Positions 1-8,766 of a stretch of 64,000 nt of DNA are shown piece after piece. Position 1 is the stretch's first letter. Each line of letters opens with the position of its first letter. The notes beneath the pieces are model-generated. The model searched no databases. It saw only the letters and a program-made list of their open reading frames with translations, and was not told the DNA's origin. The position numbers and the translations under genes were made by a program. Origin of the DNA: DAOTEJ01 sp035454085 (GTDB lineage Bacteria > Pseudomonadota > Gammaproteobacteria > Burkholderiales > Burkholderiaceae_F); contig DAOTEJ010000001.1 of NCBI GenBank assembly GCA_035454085.1, positions 62,001 through 126,000 of the forward strand, read 5' to 3'.

Positions 1-1
1 C

Positions 2-556
2 ACCGACTACAACCGCTTCCAGGAGCGCATCCAGAAGGGCTCGCACCAGATCTTCTTCTGGGGCTGGCTGGCCGACTACCCCGACGCCGAGAACTTCCTG
101 TTCCTGCTCTACGGTCCCAACGCCAAGGCGCTCACCGACGGCAACGGCGAGAACGCGGCCAACTACCAGAACCCCGAGTTCGACAAGCTCTACGAGCGCA
201 TGAAGTACGAGGAGGACGGTCCGGCCAAGCAGAAGCTGATCGACGAGATGATCGAGATCGTGCAGAAGGACGCGCCCTGGAGCTTCGGCTACAACCCCAA
301 GGGCGCGGGCACCTACCAGCAGTGGGTCTACAACGGCAAGCCCACCGCGATCATCCGCAACATGCTGCCCTACCTGCGCATCGATCCGGCGCAGCGCACC
401 GCGCGCATCGCCGAGTGGAACGAGCCGATCCGCTGGCCGCTGCTGCTCATCGCCGCGCTGCTGCTCGTGGCGCTGGTGCCGGCTTGGCTGGGCTACCGGC
501 GCCGCGAGCGCGAGAACGCGGCCCGCGACCTGGCCTCGCACGGAGCGGCCAAGTAA
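2..556 (+). CDS. Peptide ABC transporter substrate-binding protein, C-terminal part, membrane-anchored
   Basis: This is the last 184 residues of a family 5 (Opp/Dpp/Yej type) extracytoplasmic binding protein; the start lies before the window. The stretch FFWGWLADYPDAENFLFLLY near residues 18-37 of the fragment is typical of the C-terminal lobe that closes over peptide ligands. Unusually, the protein ends with a hydrophobic helix (fragment residues about 145-165, WPLLLIAALLLVALVPAW) followed by a basic tail (YRRRERENAAR). This predicts a C-terminal inner-membrane anchor instead of, or besides, a lipoprotein anchor. The stop codon overlaps the next start as TAATG, so it is translationally coupled to the permease genes downstream. 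The family call is firm; the ligand (peptide is most likely) is inferred. Confidence 0.85.
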   Translation, partial: TDYNRFQERIQKGSHQIFFWGWLADYPDAENFLFLLYGPNAKALTDGNGENAANYQNPEFDKLYERMKYEEDGPAKQKLIDEMIEIVQKDAPWSFGYNPKGAGTYQQWVYNGKPTAIIRNMLPYLRIDPAQRTARIAEWNEPIRWPLLLIAALLLVALVPAWLGYRRRERENAARDLASHGAAK

Positions 557-1533
557 TGCTCAACTACATCATCCGCCGCATCCTCTACGGCGCGCTCATT
601 CTCGTCGGCGTCAACCTCTTCACCTTCATCCTGTTCTTCACGGTCAACACGCCCGACGACATGGCGCGCCTGAACATCGGCGGCAAGCGCGTCACCGCCG
701 AGGCGATCGAGAAGTGGAAGGCCGAGCGCGGCTACAACAAGCCGCTGCTGTGGAACGCCAAGGCCGAGGGCGCCGACAAGGCCACCAAGACGATCTTCTT
801 CGAGCGCTCGGCGCAGCTCTTCGCCTTCCAGTTCGGCGCCTCCGACAGTGGGCGCGACATCGGCTACGAGATCCGCAACCGCATGTGGCCCTCGTTCGCG
901 CTGGCCCTGCCCACCTTCGTGCTGGGCATCTTCGCGGTGATCGTGCTGGCCATGCTGATGGTCTTCTTCCGCAACACCTACCTCGACGTGTCGGGGGTGG
1001 TGCTGGCGGTGGGCATGCTGTCGATCTCGAGCCTGTTCTACATCATCCTCGGGCAGTGGTTCTTCTCGAAGCTGCTCAAGCTCGTGCCGGTGTCGGGCTA
1101 CGCGGCGGGCTGGAACGCGGTCATCTTCCTGGCGCTGCCGGTGCTCATCGCCATCGTCTCGCGGCTGGGCGGCGACAGCCTGCTCTACCGCACCATCTTC
1201 CTCGAGGAAGCCGGCAAGGACTATGTGCGCACCGCGCGCTCCAAGGGCCTGTCCGAGCAGGCGGTGCTGTTCCGCCACGTGCTGCGCAACGCCATGCTGC
1301 CCATCCTCACCAGTTCGGTGGCCGTGCTGCCCCTGCTCTTCATGGGGTCGCTGGTGATGGAGTCGTTCTTCGGCATCCCGGGGCTGGGCAGCTACACCAT
1401 CGACGCGATCCAGGCGCAGGACTTCGCGGTGGTGCGCACCATGGTGTTCGTGGGCTCGTTCCTCTACATCGTCGGCCTGGTCCTGACCGACATCTCGTAC
1501 ACGCTCGCCGATCCGCGCGTGCGCTTCAGCTGA
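556..1533 (+). CDS. ABC transporter permease, DppB/OppB/YejB family
   Basis: Inner-membrane permease of 325 residues. The N terminus MLNYIIRRILYGALILVGVN is the classic first helix of DppB-type subunits. The loop at about residues 217-245 (EEAGKDYVRTARSKGLSEQA) is the EAA motif that docks onto the ATPase. I chose the ATG at 556 because it overlaps the stop of the binding protein gene (TAATG); longer in-frame extensions upstream read through the binding-protein gene and are arginine/alanine-rich shadow sequence. The periplasmic region between helices 1 and 2 (about residues 35-110) is longer and more polar than in simple DppB proteins, as in YejB-like permeases. It pairs with the permease that follows 10 nt downstream. 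Confidence 0.88.
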   Translation: MLNYIIRRILYGALILVGVNLFTFILFFTVNTPDDMARLNIGGKRVTAEAIEKWKAERGYNKPLLWNAKAEGADKATKTIFFERSAQLFAFQFGASDSGRDIGYEIRNRMWPSFALALPTFVLGIFAVIVLAMLMVFFRNTYLDVSGVVLAVGMLSISSLFYIILGQWFFSKLLKLVPVSGYAAGWNAVIFLALPVLIAIVSRLGGDSLLYRTIFLEEAGKDYVRTARSKGLSEQAVLFRHVLRNAMLPILTSSVAVLPLLFMGSLVMESFFGIPGLGSYTIDAIQAQDFAVVRTMVFVGSFLYIVGLVLTDISYTLADPRVRFS

Positions 1534-1543
1534 GGGTGACGCG

Positions 1544-3031
1544 ATGCCCAAGTTCGTCTTCCTGCCCACCGACATCGCGCTGTATCTGCTGATCGTCGCG
1601 CTCGGCTTCTACGCCTGGTACGCCCGGCGCACCCCCAGCCTGCGCGCCACCTGGGCGCAGGTCGGGCGCAGCGCGGTGGGCATGTCGGCCGCCGTGATCC
1701 TGGCGGTGTACGTGGTGGTGGCGCTGCTCGACTCGGTGCACTTCCGCCCGCTGCTGCCACCCGCGCCCGGTGCCGCGGCCGACGCCGCGCCGGCCTACGC
1801 GACCCGGACCCTGTCGCTGCTCGACAAGCTGCTCGAGGCGCGCATGGAAGGGCGCGAGCGCACCTACTCGGCGCCGCTCGCGTTCCAGTCGTTCAGCAAG
1901 GAATCGATGATCGTCGACGGCAAGTCGGTGCGCGACTTCCCGCGCCTGCGCTACGGCGGCGCGCACCTCAAGGATCCGGAGCAGGAGTGGGCGGGCGACG
2001 TGCTCGCGCGCTCGGCCGCGGGCCTGGTGGGCGGTCTGGCCGCGGGCGGGGGGCTGCTCCTTCTGGCGGGCGCCCTGCGGGCGCGACGCGAGCGCCAGGA
2101 CTACGGCGCGGCACTGTCCGACATCCTGGCCGGCCGCTGCGAGCGGCCGTGGCGCGCGATGCTGGCCACCGCCACCCTGATCCTGCTCTTCGTGGGCTGG
2201 GTGGCGGCGCTCTGGCCGCACTACCACGTGTTCGGCACCGACCGCACTGGCAACGACGTGCTCTTCGTGGCCCTCAAGTCCTTCCGCACCGCGCTGGTGA
2301 TCGGTTCGCTCGCCACGCTGGCGACCATCCCCTTCGCGGTGGCCCTGGGCATCCTGGCGGGCTACTTCAGGGGCTGGGTCGACGACCTGATCCAGTACGT
2401 CTACACGACGCTCTCGTCCATCCCCAGCGTGCTGCTGATCGCCGCCATCGTGCTGATGATTCAGGTGCACGTGGACAGCAACCCCCAGCTCTACGAGACC
2501 GGCCTCGAGCGCGCCGACGTGCGCCTGTTCCTGCTCGCGCTGGTGCTGGGCGTCACCGGCTGGGCCACGCTGTGCCGCCTGCTGCGCGCCGAGACGCTCA
2601 AGGTCGCCGAACTGGAATACGTGCAGGCCGCGCGCGCCTTCGGGGTGAGCCCGCTGGGCATCATGCGCCGCCACATCCTGCCCAACGTGATGCACATCGT
2701 GCTCATCGTGGCGGTGCTCGACTTCTCGGGCCTGGTGCTCTACGAGGCGGTGCTCTCGTACGTGGGCGTGGGGGTCGACCCCACCATGCCGAGCTTCGGC
2801 TCGATGATCAACCTCGCGCGCCTCGAGATGGCGCGCGACCCGGTGGTGTGGTGGACGCTGACCGCCGCCTTCGTGTTCATGTTCGTCATGGTGCTGTCGG
2901 CCAACCTGTTTGCCGGCGCGGTGCGCGACGCCTTCGACCCGCGCTCCCGCAGCTTCCGTCCGCGTCTGGCGCGCGCCCCGCGCGCCACCGCCACCCCAGC
3001 CGCGCCCGAGGCGGCGCCTCAGACCCCGTGA
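1544..3031 (+). CDS. ABC transporter permease, DppC/YejE family with extended N-terminal part
   Basis: Permease of 495 residues, well above the roughly 300 of DppC. The C-terminal half (about residues 200-480) is a standard binding-protein-dependent permease domain, with FGTDRTGNDVLFVALKSFRT before the core and an EAA loop at about 357-382 (EYVQAARAFGVSPLGIMRRH). The first half is extra: two N-terminal helices (about 5-22 and 43-60), a soluble stretch of roughly 90 residues with charged and aromatic content, and another helix near 152-176. YejE-type permeases carry related insertions, so a YejABEF-like importer is likely. The gene ends in GTGA, which overlaps a possible GTG start of the ATPase gene. 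The tail is rich in alanine and proline. Confidence 0.85.
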   Translation: MPKFVFLPTDIALYLLIVALGFYAWYARRTPSLRATWAQVGRSAVGMSAAVILAVYVVVALLDSVHFRPLLPPAPGAAADAAPAYATRTLSLLDKLLEARMEGRERTYSAPLAFQSFSKESMIVDGKSVRDFPRLRYGGAHLKDPEQEWAGDVLARSAAGLVGGLAAGGGLLLLAGALRARRERQDYGAALSDILAGRCERPWRAMLATATLILLFVGWVAALWPHYHVFGTDRTGNDVLFVALKSFRTALVIGSLATLATIPFAVALGILAGYFRGWVDDLIQYVYTTLSSIPSVLLIAAIVLMIQVHVDSNPQLYETGLERADVRLFLLALVLGVTGWATLCRLLRAETLKVAELEYVQAARAFGVSPLGIMRRHILPNVMHIVLIVAVLDFSGLVLYEAVLSYVGVGVDPTMPSFGSMINLARLEMARDPVVWWTLTAAFVFMFVMVLSANLFAGAVRDAFDPRSRSFRPRLARAPRATATPAAPEAAPQTP

Positions 3032-3039
3032 GCCGCGCC

Positions 3040-4869
3040 ATGCTCGACATCAGCAACCTCACCACCGAGCTCGACAGCGACAGCGGCCTGGTGCGCGCGG
3101 TCGACGCGCTGAGCCTGGCCATCGCCGCCGGCGAGACCTTCGCCCTGGTGGGCGAGTCGGGCTGCGGCAAGTCGATGACCGCGCTGTCGATCCTGCGCCT
3201 GCTGCCCGACAACGGCCGCGTGGCTGCCGGCACGGTCAACGTCGAAGGCAGCGAAGTGCTGGAGCTGCCCGAGTCGCGCATGCGCGACGTGCGCGGCCGC
3301 AAGATCAGCATCATCTTCCAGGAGCCGGCCACCAGCCTGAACCCGGTGATGACCGTGGGTCGGCAGATCACCGAGGTGATCGAGCGTCACACCGCGCTGC
3401 GCGGCGATGGCGCGCGCGCCAAGGCGGTCGAGTGGCTGCGCCGGGTCGGCATCCCCGAGCCCGAGCGGCGCGTCGACACCTACCCGTTCCAGATGTCGGG
3501 CGGTCAGAAGCAGCGCGTGATGATCGCCATCGCGCTGGCCGCCGAGCCGGACCTGGTGATCGCCGACGAGCCCACCACCGCGCTGGACGTGACCATCCAG
3601 GCCCAGATCCTCGAGCTGCTGCGCGACCTGCAGCGCGAGCAGGGCATGGCCATGCTGCTCATCACCCACGACCTCGCGGTGGTCTCGCAGATGGCCCACA
3701 AGGTGGCGCTGATGTACGCCGGTCAGGTGGTCGAGGTGGCGAGCGCCGCGGAGTTCTTCGCCCGCCCGCTGCACCCCTACGCCGCCAACCTGTTCGAGGC
3801 GCTGCCCGACTCGGCCAAGCGCGGCCGCCAGCTCGCCTCGATCCGCGGCACCGTGCCGCCGCTCGATCGCGAGTTCGACGGCTGCCGCTTTGCCGACCGC
3901 TGCCAGGCGGTGATGGAGCGCTGCCACACCACGCGGCCGGCGCTGATCGAGCCCGTGCCCGGCCATTCGGTGCGCTGCCTGCTGTTCGACGGCGGGGCGC
4001 GCGGCGAGGTGCGTGCGCCCGTGGTCGAGGTGGCGCCGCTGCCCGCGGGGCGCGCGTCCGACCAGACCGTGCTCGAACTGGTCGACTACAAGGTCTGGTT
4101 CCCGATCCGCGCCGGCCTGCTCAAGCGCACCGTGGGCCACGTCAAGGCGGTCGATGGCGTGAGCCTGCGCGTCGGCGCCGGCCAGACCCTCGCCCTGGTG
4201 GGCGAGAGCGGCAGCGGCAAGACCACGGTGGGCAAGGCCCTGCTGCAACTGCTGCGCGGCGTGGCCGAGGTCAGCGGCAGCGCGAGCCTGCTCGGCCAGC
4301 CGCTCGACACCCTCAACGGCGAGGCCCTGCGCGCCGCGCGGCGCAACGCGCAGATCATCTTCCAGGACCCCTTCGCGTCGCTGAACCCGCGCATGCGCGT
4401 GGTCGAGATCCTCGAGGAGGGCATGTCTTCGCTGCGCCCCGAGATCGACGCCGCCGAGCGTCGCGCGCGTGTGAGCGCGCTGATCGAGCGCGTGGGCCTG
4501 CGCGCCAGCGCGCTCGAGCGCTTCCCGCACGAGTTCTCGGGCGGACAGCGCCAGCGCCTGGCCATCGCCCGCGCGCTGGCGGTGGAGCCGCGCCTGATCG
4601 TGTGCGACGAGCCCACCAGCGCGCTCGACGTGTCGGTGCAGGCGCAGATCCTCAACCTGCTCGAGGAACTGCAGCGCGAGACCGGCGTGGCCTACCTGTT
4701 CATCACTCACAACTTCGGGGTGGTGGAGTACCTGGCCGACCACATCGCGGTGATGAAGAACGGCCGCCTGGTCGAGTCCGGGCCGGCCGAGCGCGTGCTC
4801 GAGCATCCCGAGCACGAGTACACCCGCAGCCTGCTCGCGGCGGTGCCGCGCCTGGCGCGGGCTGCATGA
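3040..4869 (+). CDS. Fused double ATP-binding protein of peptide ABC transporter (YejF-like)
   Basis: One polypeptide of 609 residues carries both nucleotide-binding domains. Domain 1 has Walker A GESGCGKS near residue 38, signature SGGQKQR near 153 and Walker B with DEPTTALD near 175. Domain 2 has GESGSGKT near 388, SGGQRQR near 500 and DEPTSALD near 523. Between them is the oligopeptide-transporter C-terminal segment with several cysteines (CRFADRCQAVMERC). Fusion of the OppD- and OppF-like halves is the layout of YejF. I give the ATG at 3040; a GTG at 3028, overlapping the permease stop as GTGA, would add four residues and is about equally plausible. It energises import by the two permeases upstream. 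The substrate is inferred to be peptides. Confidence 0.9.
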   Translation: MLDISNLTTELDSDSGLVRAVDALSLAIAAGETFALVGESGCGKSMTALSILRLLPDNGRVAAGTVNVEGSEVLELPESRMRDVRGRKISIIFQEPATSLNPVMTVGRQITEVIERHTALRGDGARAKAVEWLRRVGIPEPERRVDTYPFQMSGGQKQRVMIAIALAAEPDLVIADEPTTALDVTIQAQILELLRDLQREQGMAMLLITHDLAVVSQMAHKVALMYAGQVVEVASAAEFFARPLHPYAANLFEALPDSAKRGRQLASIRGTVPPLDREFDGCRFADRCQAVMERCHTTRPALIEPVPGHSVRCLLFDGGARGEVRAPVVEVAPLPAGRASDQTVLELVDYKVWFPIRAGLLKRTVGHVKAVDGVSLRVGAGQTLALVGESGSGKTTVGKALLQLLRGVAEVSGSASLLGQPLDTLNGEALRAARRNAQIIFQDPFASLNPRMRVVEILEEGMSSLRPEIDAAERRARVSALIERVGLRASALERFPHEFSGGQRQRLAIARALAVEPRLIVCDEPTSALDVSVQAQILNLLEELQRETGVAYLFITHNFGVVEYLADHIAVMKNGRLVESGPAERVLEHPEHEYTRSLLAAVPRLARAA

Positions 4870-6206
4870 GCGATCAAGCGCGCGCCACCGCGCGCGTGAC
4901 CGCGCAGGTCGCCAGCCTCTACGCGAGCCATCCGTATCCGGCGCGCGACCCCGAGGAAGAGCGCACGCGCCTGATCGGCACCTGGCTCGACGACCTGCGC
5001 CTGGTCAACCACTACGGCCTGGGCGGCGCGGCCGACTTTCGCGGCCTGCGCGTGCTGGTGGCCGGTGGTGGCACGGGCGACGCGACGGTCTACCTCGCCG
5101 AGCAGTTGCGCGAGGTGGGCGGCGAGGTCGTGCATCTGGACCTTTCCGACGCCTCGATCGCCATCGCGCGTCGCCGCGCCGAGATCCGCGCCCTGCCCAA
5201 CGTGCGCTTCGTGCAAGGCTCGCTGCTCGACCTGCCGCAGCTCGGGCTGGGCGAGTTCGGGCTGATCAACTGCGTGGGCGTGCTGCACCATCTGGCCGAT
5301 CCCGAGGCCGGGCTGGACCGCCTGCTGGAGGCGCTCGCGCCCGACGGCGTGCTCACGCTGATGCTCTACGCCCAGGTGGGCCGCACCGCCGTCTACCAGA
5401 TGCAGGAGCTGCTGCGCCGGCTGGACGCGGGGGTGGACAGCCTGGAAGAGCGCATCGCCCACGCGCGCTCGGTGCTCGGCGTGCTGCCGGCCACCAACTG
5501 GTTCGTGCGCAGCGCCGGATTGCACCGCGATCACGAGGCCGGCGGCGACGCGGGCCTGGCCGACCTGCTGCTGCACCCGCAGGACCGCGCCTACACCGTG
5601 AGCCAGCTCTACGAGTGGTTGGTGGATCGCTGCGGCCTGCACCTGCATCTGTCGGACTGGCACCGCGGTGCCTACGCCTACGAGCCCGCGCCCCTGCTGG
5701 CGGGCGCCACGCCCGAGGTTCGTGCCCAGGCCGCGCGCCTGCCGCTGCGCGAAGCCCAGGCGGTGGCCGAACTGCTGCGCGGCGACATCATCACCCACAC
5801 CCTCTACGCCACGCGCCGCGCGGACACGGTCGCGCCCTACGGCGACGCCGACATGGTGCCGATGTTCGCTAACGACCGGCTCGATGGCGCGGGCATGGTG
5901 GCCTTGATCGGCGCCAAGGACGATGCGCCCTTCGAGCTCACGCACCGCGTCTCGGGTCTGGCGCAACGCCTGGACCCGGGGCGGCACGTGAAGGAGATCT
6001 TCCGCGCCCTCGACGAGCGTTCGAGCTTCGCCCGGATCTTCGATGCGGTGCGGCGCGCGCCCGGCATTGCCGGCTCGGCACCGGCGCCGAGCGACGAGCA
6101 ACTCTTCGCCGAGTTCGCGCCCTGGTACCACGCGCTCAACCGCATCGAGCGCATGGTGCTGCGCCGGCCGCACGCCTACGCGGGGATCGCGGGCCGTTAC
6201 GCCTGA
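4866..6206 (+). CDS. Class I SAM-dependent methyltransferase, last gene of the peptide transporter operon
   Basis: A 446-residue protein whose start overlaps the ATPase stop (ATGA), so it belongs to the transporter operon. The SAM-binding motif I is VLVAGGGTGDATVYLAEQ (residues about 62-79), followed by an acidic residue at the end of strand 2 (VVHLDLSDAS) and the post-motif segment NCVGVLHHLADPEAGLDRLL. That is the usual Rossmann methyltransferase layout. A large C-terminal extension (about residues 300-446) holds two repeated-looking helical segments with no function I can assign. The acceptor is unknown: a peptide, a metabolite or a protein side chain are all possible. Its place in an uptake operon suggests action on an imported compound, but that is inference. 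A strong inverted repeat follows about 85 nt downstream. Confidence 0.8.
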   Translation: MSDQARATARVTAQVASLYASHPYPARDPEEERTRLIGTWLDDLRLVNHYGLGGAADFRGLRVLVAGGGTGDATVYLAEQLREVGGEVVHLDLSDASIAIARRRAEIRALPNVRFVQGSLLDLPQLGLGEFGLINCVGVLHHLADPEAGLDRLLEALAPDGVLTLMLYAQVGRTAVYQMQELLRRLDAGVDSLEERIAHARSVLGVLPATNWFVRSAGLHRDHEAGGDAGLADLLLHPQDRAYTVSQLYEWLVDRCGLHLHLSDWHRGAYAYEPAPLLAGATPEVRAQAARLPLREAQAVAELLRGDIITHTLYATRRADTVAPYGDADMVPMFANDRLDGAGMVALIGAKDDAPFELTHRVSGLAQRLDPGRHVKEIFRALDERSSFARIFDAVRRAPGIAGSAPAPSDEQLFAEFAPWYHALNRIERMVLRRPHAYAGIAGRYA

Positions 6207-6290
6207 GCGCGCCGCCGGCACGCGGGCCGGGCGGGCAGGGCGTGGACCGCTCGCCACGGTCCGCTTGAGCCGTGGCGCGTCCGCCAATGA

Positions 6291-6316
6291 ACAGGGGCGC
6301 CCGCGGGCGCCCCTGT
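6291..6316. terminator. Perfect 11-bp inverted repeat between convergent genes
   Basis: ACAGGGGCGCC, loop CGCG, GGCGCCCCTGT. It sits between the rightward methyltransferase gene and the leftward peptidase gene, 20 nt beyond the peptidase stop. The stem is very stable, but neither side has a clean T tract (TGTGTCTGG to the right, TTCATT in the leftward transcript). It is best read as a bidirectional terminator or mRNA 3-prime stabiliser. Just upstream (about 6243-6274) are smaller GGACCG/CGGTCC and GCCACGG/CCGTGGC repeats that could form alternative hairpins. Confidence 0.6.
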
Positions 6317-6336
6317 GTGTCTGGTAGCGACTCGGA

Positions 6337-8358
6337 CTACTTGAGGTTCTCGGCCAGGAAACGCTCGACCTGCGTGTACAGATCCGCGCGGGTGCTCTCC
6401 TTCAGGAAGCCGTGGCCCTCGTCCTCGTAGTAGATCCACACGGGCTCCTTGCCCGCGTCGCGCAGCGCGGAGCGCATCCGCGTGGCGTGCTCCTGGGGCA
6501 CGCGCACGTCGCCCGCGCTGTGCACGATCATCACCGGCGCCTTGATGCGCGCCGCCTGGCGGGCGGGCGAGTTGGCCTCGAGCATCGCCTTGTCCTTGGA
6601 CGAATCGCCGACCGTGTTGTCGTAGAAGTGCTCGCTGTAGCGGGGCACGGCGTTGGTGTCGCTGTGCGTGGCCTCGATCAGCAGCGGCAGGTCGGTCACG
6701 CCCACCATGTTGATGCCGCAGCGGTAGAGGTCCGGATCCTTCGCGAGGCCCATCATGGTGGCGTAGCCGCCGTAGCTCGCGCCCATGATGCACACCCGCT
6801 TGGGATTCACCGTGCCCTGGGCAGCCAGGTACTTCACGCCGTCGGTGAGGTCGTCCTGCATGGCCTGGCCCCACTGCTTCCAGCCGGCGCGGTAGTGCTT
6901 CCAGCCGTAGCCCTGGCTGCCGCGGAAGTCGGCCTGCAGCACGGCGTAGCCGCGTGAGGCAAGGAACTGCGCCTCGGCGTCGAAGCCCCAGGTTTCGCCA
7001 CGCACGAAGGGGCCGCCGTGCACCAGCACCACCAGGGGCAGGTCCTTGGCCGGCTTGCCCGGGGGCAGGGTGAGGTAGGCGGGGATCGACATCCCGTCGC
7101 GCGCCGGGTAGCGCATGAACTTCGCCTCGGCCATCTGCTCGGGCTTGATCCAGGGCATGCGCGCCACCAGCTCCTGCAACTGCTTCTTCTGCAGGTTGAG
7201 CAGGTACCAGCGCCCCGGGTCGCGGTCGGAGTAGGAGAACACCAGCACCGCATCGGTGTTCGAGCTTCGGCTCAGGCGATTGATGCGGTTGGGCAGGGCG
7301 GCGTCGATCGCCGCCTGGGTCTTGGCCCACTCGGGATCGAACCAGACCTGCTCGAGGCGCTCGCCCTCGATGCGCACGCCCACCAGCTTGTTGGTCCTGG
7401 CGTCGAACACCAGGCCGCTGGCCAGGCTGTCGTCGTCGCGGCTGCTCACGAAGTCGTAGTCCTTGTGGGCCACGAGGCGCTCGCCGAGCTTGTTGCCGGC
7501 GCTGTCCCAGCGGTAGAGCGCGGTCTTGTCGCCGCCGGCGCGAGTGATCACCAGCAGGCTGCCGTCGCCGTCGAAGGCCACGGGCAGGATCTGCTCGGGC
7601 TCGTAGCTGTCGAACTCGGCGATCTTGCGCCAGGGCGCCTCGGCCGAGTCGCGCAGGAAGACGCCGAACTTGCGGCGCTGGTCGGTCATGTCGGTGATCG
7701 CGGCGCGCGGCACGCCCTGGTGGTCGGCCACCCAGCCCACGGTCTCGCCGGGGGTGCGGTCGACCGCGATGGTGCGCTGGCCGGTGCGGGTGTTGATGCG
7801 CAGGATGTCGAAGGCGCGGCGGCTGCGCTGGGGGGCCTGCACCAGGATGTCCTCGGTGCCCGGAATCTTGGCGACGTAGGCGCCGGCGCGGTAGGCGCCC
7901 ACCGAGGTGTCGGAGGTGCCGCGCAGCGGATAGATCTCGCGGAAGTCGCTGCCGTCACGGTCGATGGCGAACAGGCCCGCGCCGGTCTGGTCGGCCAGGC
8001 CGCGCTGCGTATCGAACAGGGTGTAGACCAGACGCTGGTCGCTCAGCCAGCGAAACCCCGCCAGATCACTTCCTTGCAGGTTGGTGATCACGCGCGTGTT
8101 GCCGGTCTTGATCTCCACGACTGCCAGGTTGCGCCGGTCGTTGGTGCGCACCACCGCGGCGAGGAACTCGCCGTTGGGCGAGATCGCCACCTGGGCGAAG
8201 TCCGGCGCCTTGAAAAAGTCCTTCAAGGGCAAGGGCGCGCCGGGGTTGGCGGTCGCGGGAGCGGCGGTCGGCGCGGCAGCGGCCGGCGCCTGGGCGGCGC
8301 TCGTGGACGCCAGGACGGCCAGGCTCAGGGCCATGGCCAAGGAGGCGATGCGGGTCAT
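6337..8358 (-). CDS. Secreted S9-family prolyl oligopeptidase-like peptidase
   Basis: Serine peptidase of 673 residues, family S9 (acylaminoacyl-peptidase/dipeptidyl-peptidase type). Residues 1-23 form a signal peptide ending near TSAAQA, so the enzyme should act in the periplasm or outside. An N-terminal beta-propeller (about 45-400; blocks such as GFRWLSDQRLVYTLFD) gates a C-terminal alpha/beta hydrolase. The catalytic triad is visible: Ser528 in GASYGG, Asp617 in SAGDVRVP and His649 in EGHGF, with family-typical spacing. It is divergent from the TonB-dependent receptor across a 408-nt spacer, which suggests paired degradation and uptake of peptides. The exact specificity cannot be read from sequence. 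Confidence 0.9.
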   Translation of the reverse strand: MTRIASLAMALSLAVLASTSAAQAPAAAAPTAAPATANPGAPLPLKDFFKAPDFAQVAISPNGEFLAAVVRTNDRRNLAVVEIKTGNTRVITNLQGSDLAGFRWLSDQRLVYTLFDTQRGLADQTGAGLFAIDRDGSDFREIYPLRGTSDTSVGAYRAGAYVAKIPGTEDILVQAPQRSRRAFDILRINTRTGQRTIAVDRTPGETVGWVADHQGVPRAAITDMTDQRRKFGVFLRDSAEAPWRKIAEFDSYEPEQILPVAFDGDGSLLVITRAGGDKTALYRWDSAGNKLGERLVAHKDYDFVSSRDDDSLASGLVFDARTNKLVGVRIEGERLEQVWFDPEWAKTQAAIDAALPNRINRLSRSSNTDAVLVFSYSDRDPGRWYLLNLQKKQLQELVARMPWIKPEQMAEAKFMRYPARDGMSIPAYLTLPPGKPAKDLPLVVLVHGGPFVRGETWGFDAEAQFLASRGYAVLQADFRGSQGYGWKHYRAGWKQWGQAMQDDLTDGVKYLAAQGTVNPKRVCIMGASYGGYATMMGLAKDPDLYRCGINMVGVTDLPLLIEATHSDTNAVPRYSEHFYDNTVGDSSKDKAMLEANSPARQAARIKAPVMIVHSAGDVRVPQEHATRMRSALRDAGKEPVWIYYEDEGHGFLKESTRADLYTQVERFLAENLK

Positions 8359-8766
8359 CGGGGTCCTCTGGAATCGAAGGTCGGGTCAGCGCGCTGGCCG
8401 GGCGGCCTGGGGCGGGGCCTTGAAGCGCAGGCGCGACTCTAGCCGAGCGCCAGTGTGGTGCGGCCTGAACCCGTGTTGCAAACAGGGGACGCCGCCCCGC
8501 AGCAGGCCCTCGGGCGCCGGCTGCCCGGGGGTCGCGGAGGGCAGCGATTCGGCCCGTTGTGGGTTTTGCGCAACTCGAGACGCCATTAGGTAGGGGGTTT
8601 CGTTGCTCCGGGGCAACCCGAGCATGAAAATCCCCGCACTCTGTCATTCCGCCGACACTGGCAGCCATGGGCCACTCGCGGGACTGAGCAGACAGGAACG
8701 GTGGCTGCGAATCTCCGCGGCCGTCCAGTAGGTGCAATTTTGGAAACTTTCGAGGGGAAATCCAAA
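8359..8766. other. Divergent intergenic region between the S9 peptidase and the TonB receptor
   Basis: A 408-nt spacer with no convincing gene. It must carry the promoters of both divergent genes. For the receptor, TTGCTC at 8603-8608 and GAAAAT at 8626-8631 (17-nt spacing) form a possible but weak sigma-70 promoter. A short hairpin GTTGC/GCAAC overlaps that -35 box (about 8602-8617). The segment just before the receptor is AT-richer and carries the ribosome-binding site GAGGGGAAA at about 8752-8760. No recognisable operator for a known regulator was seen. Confidence 0.5.
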
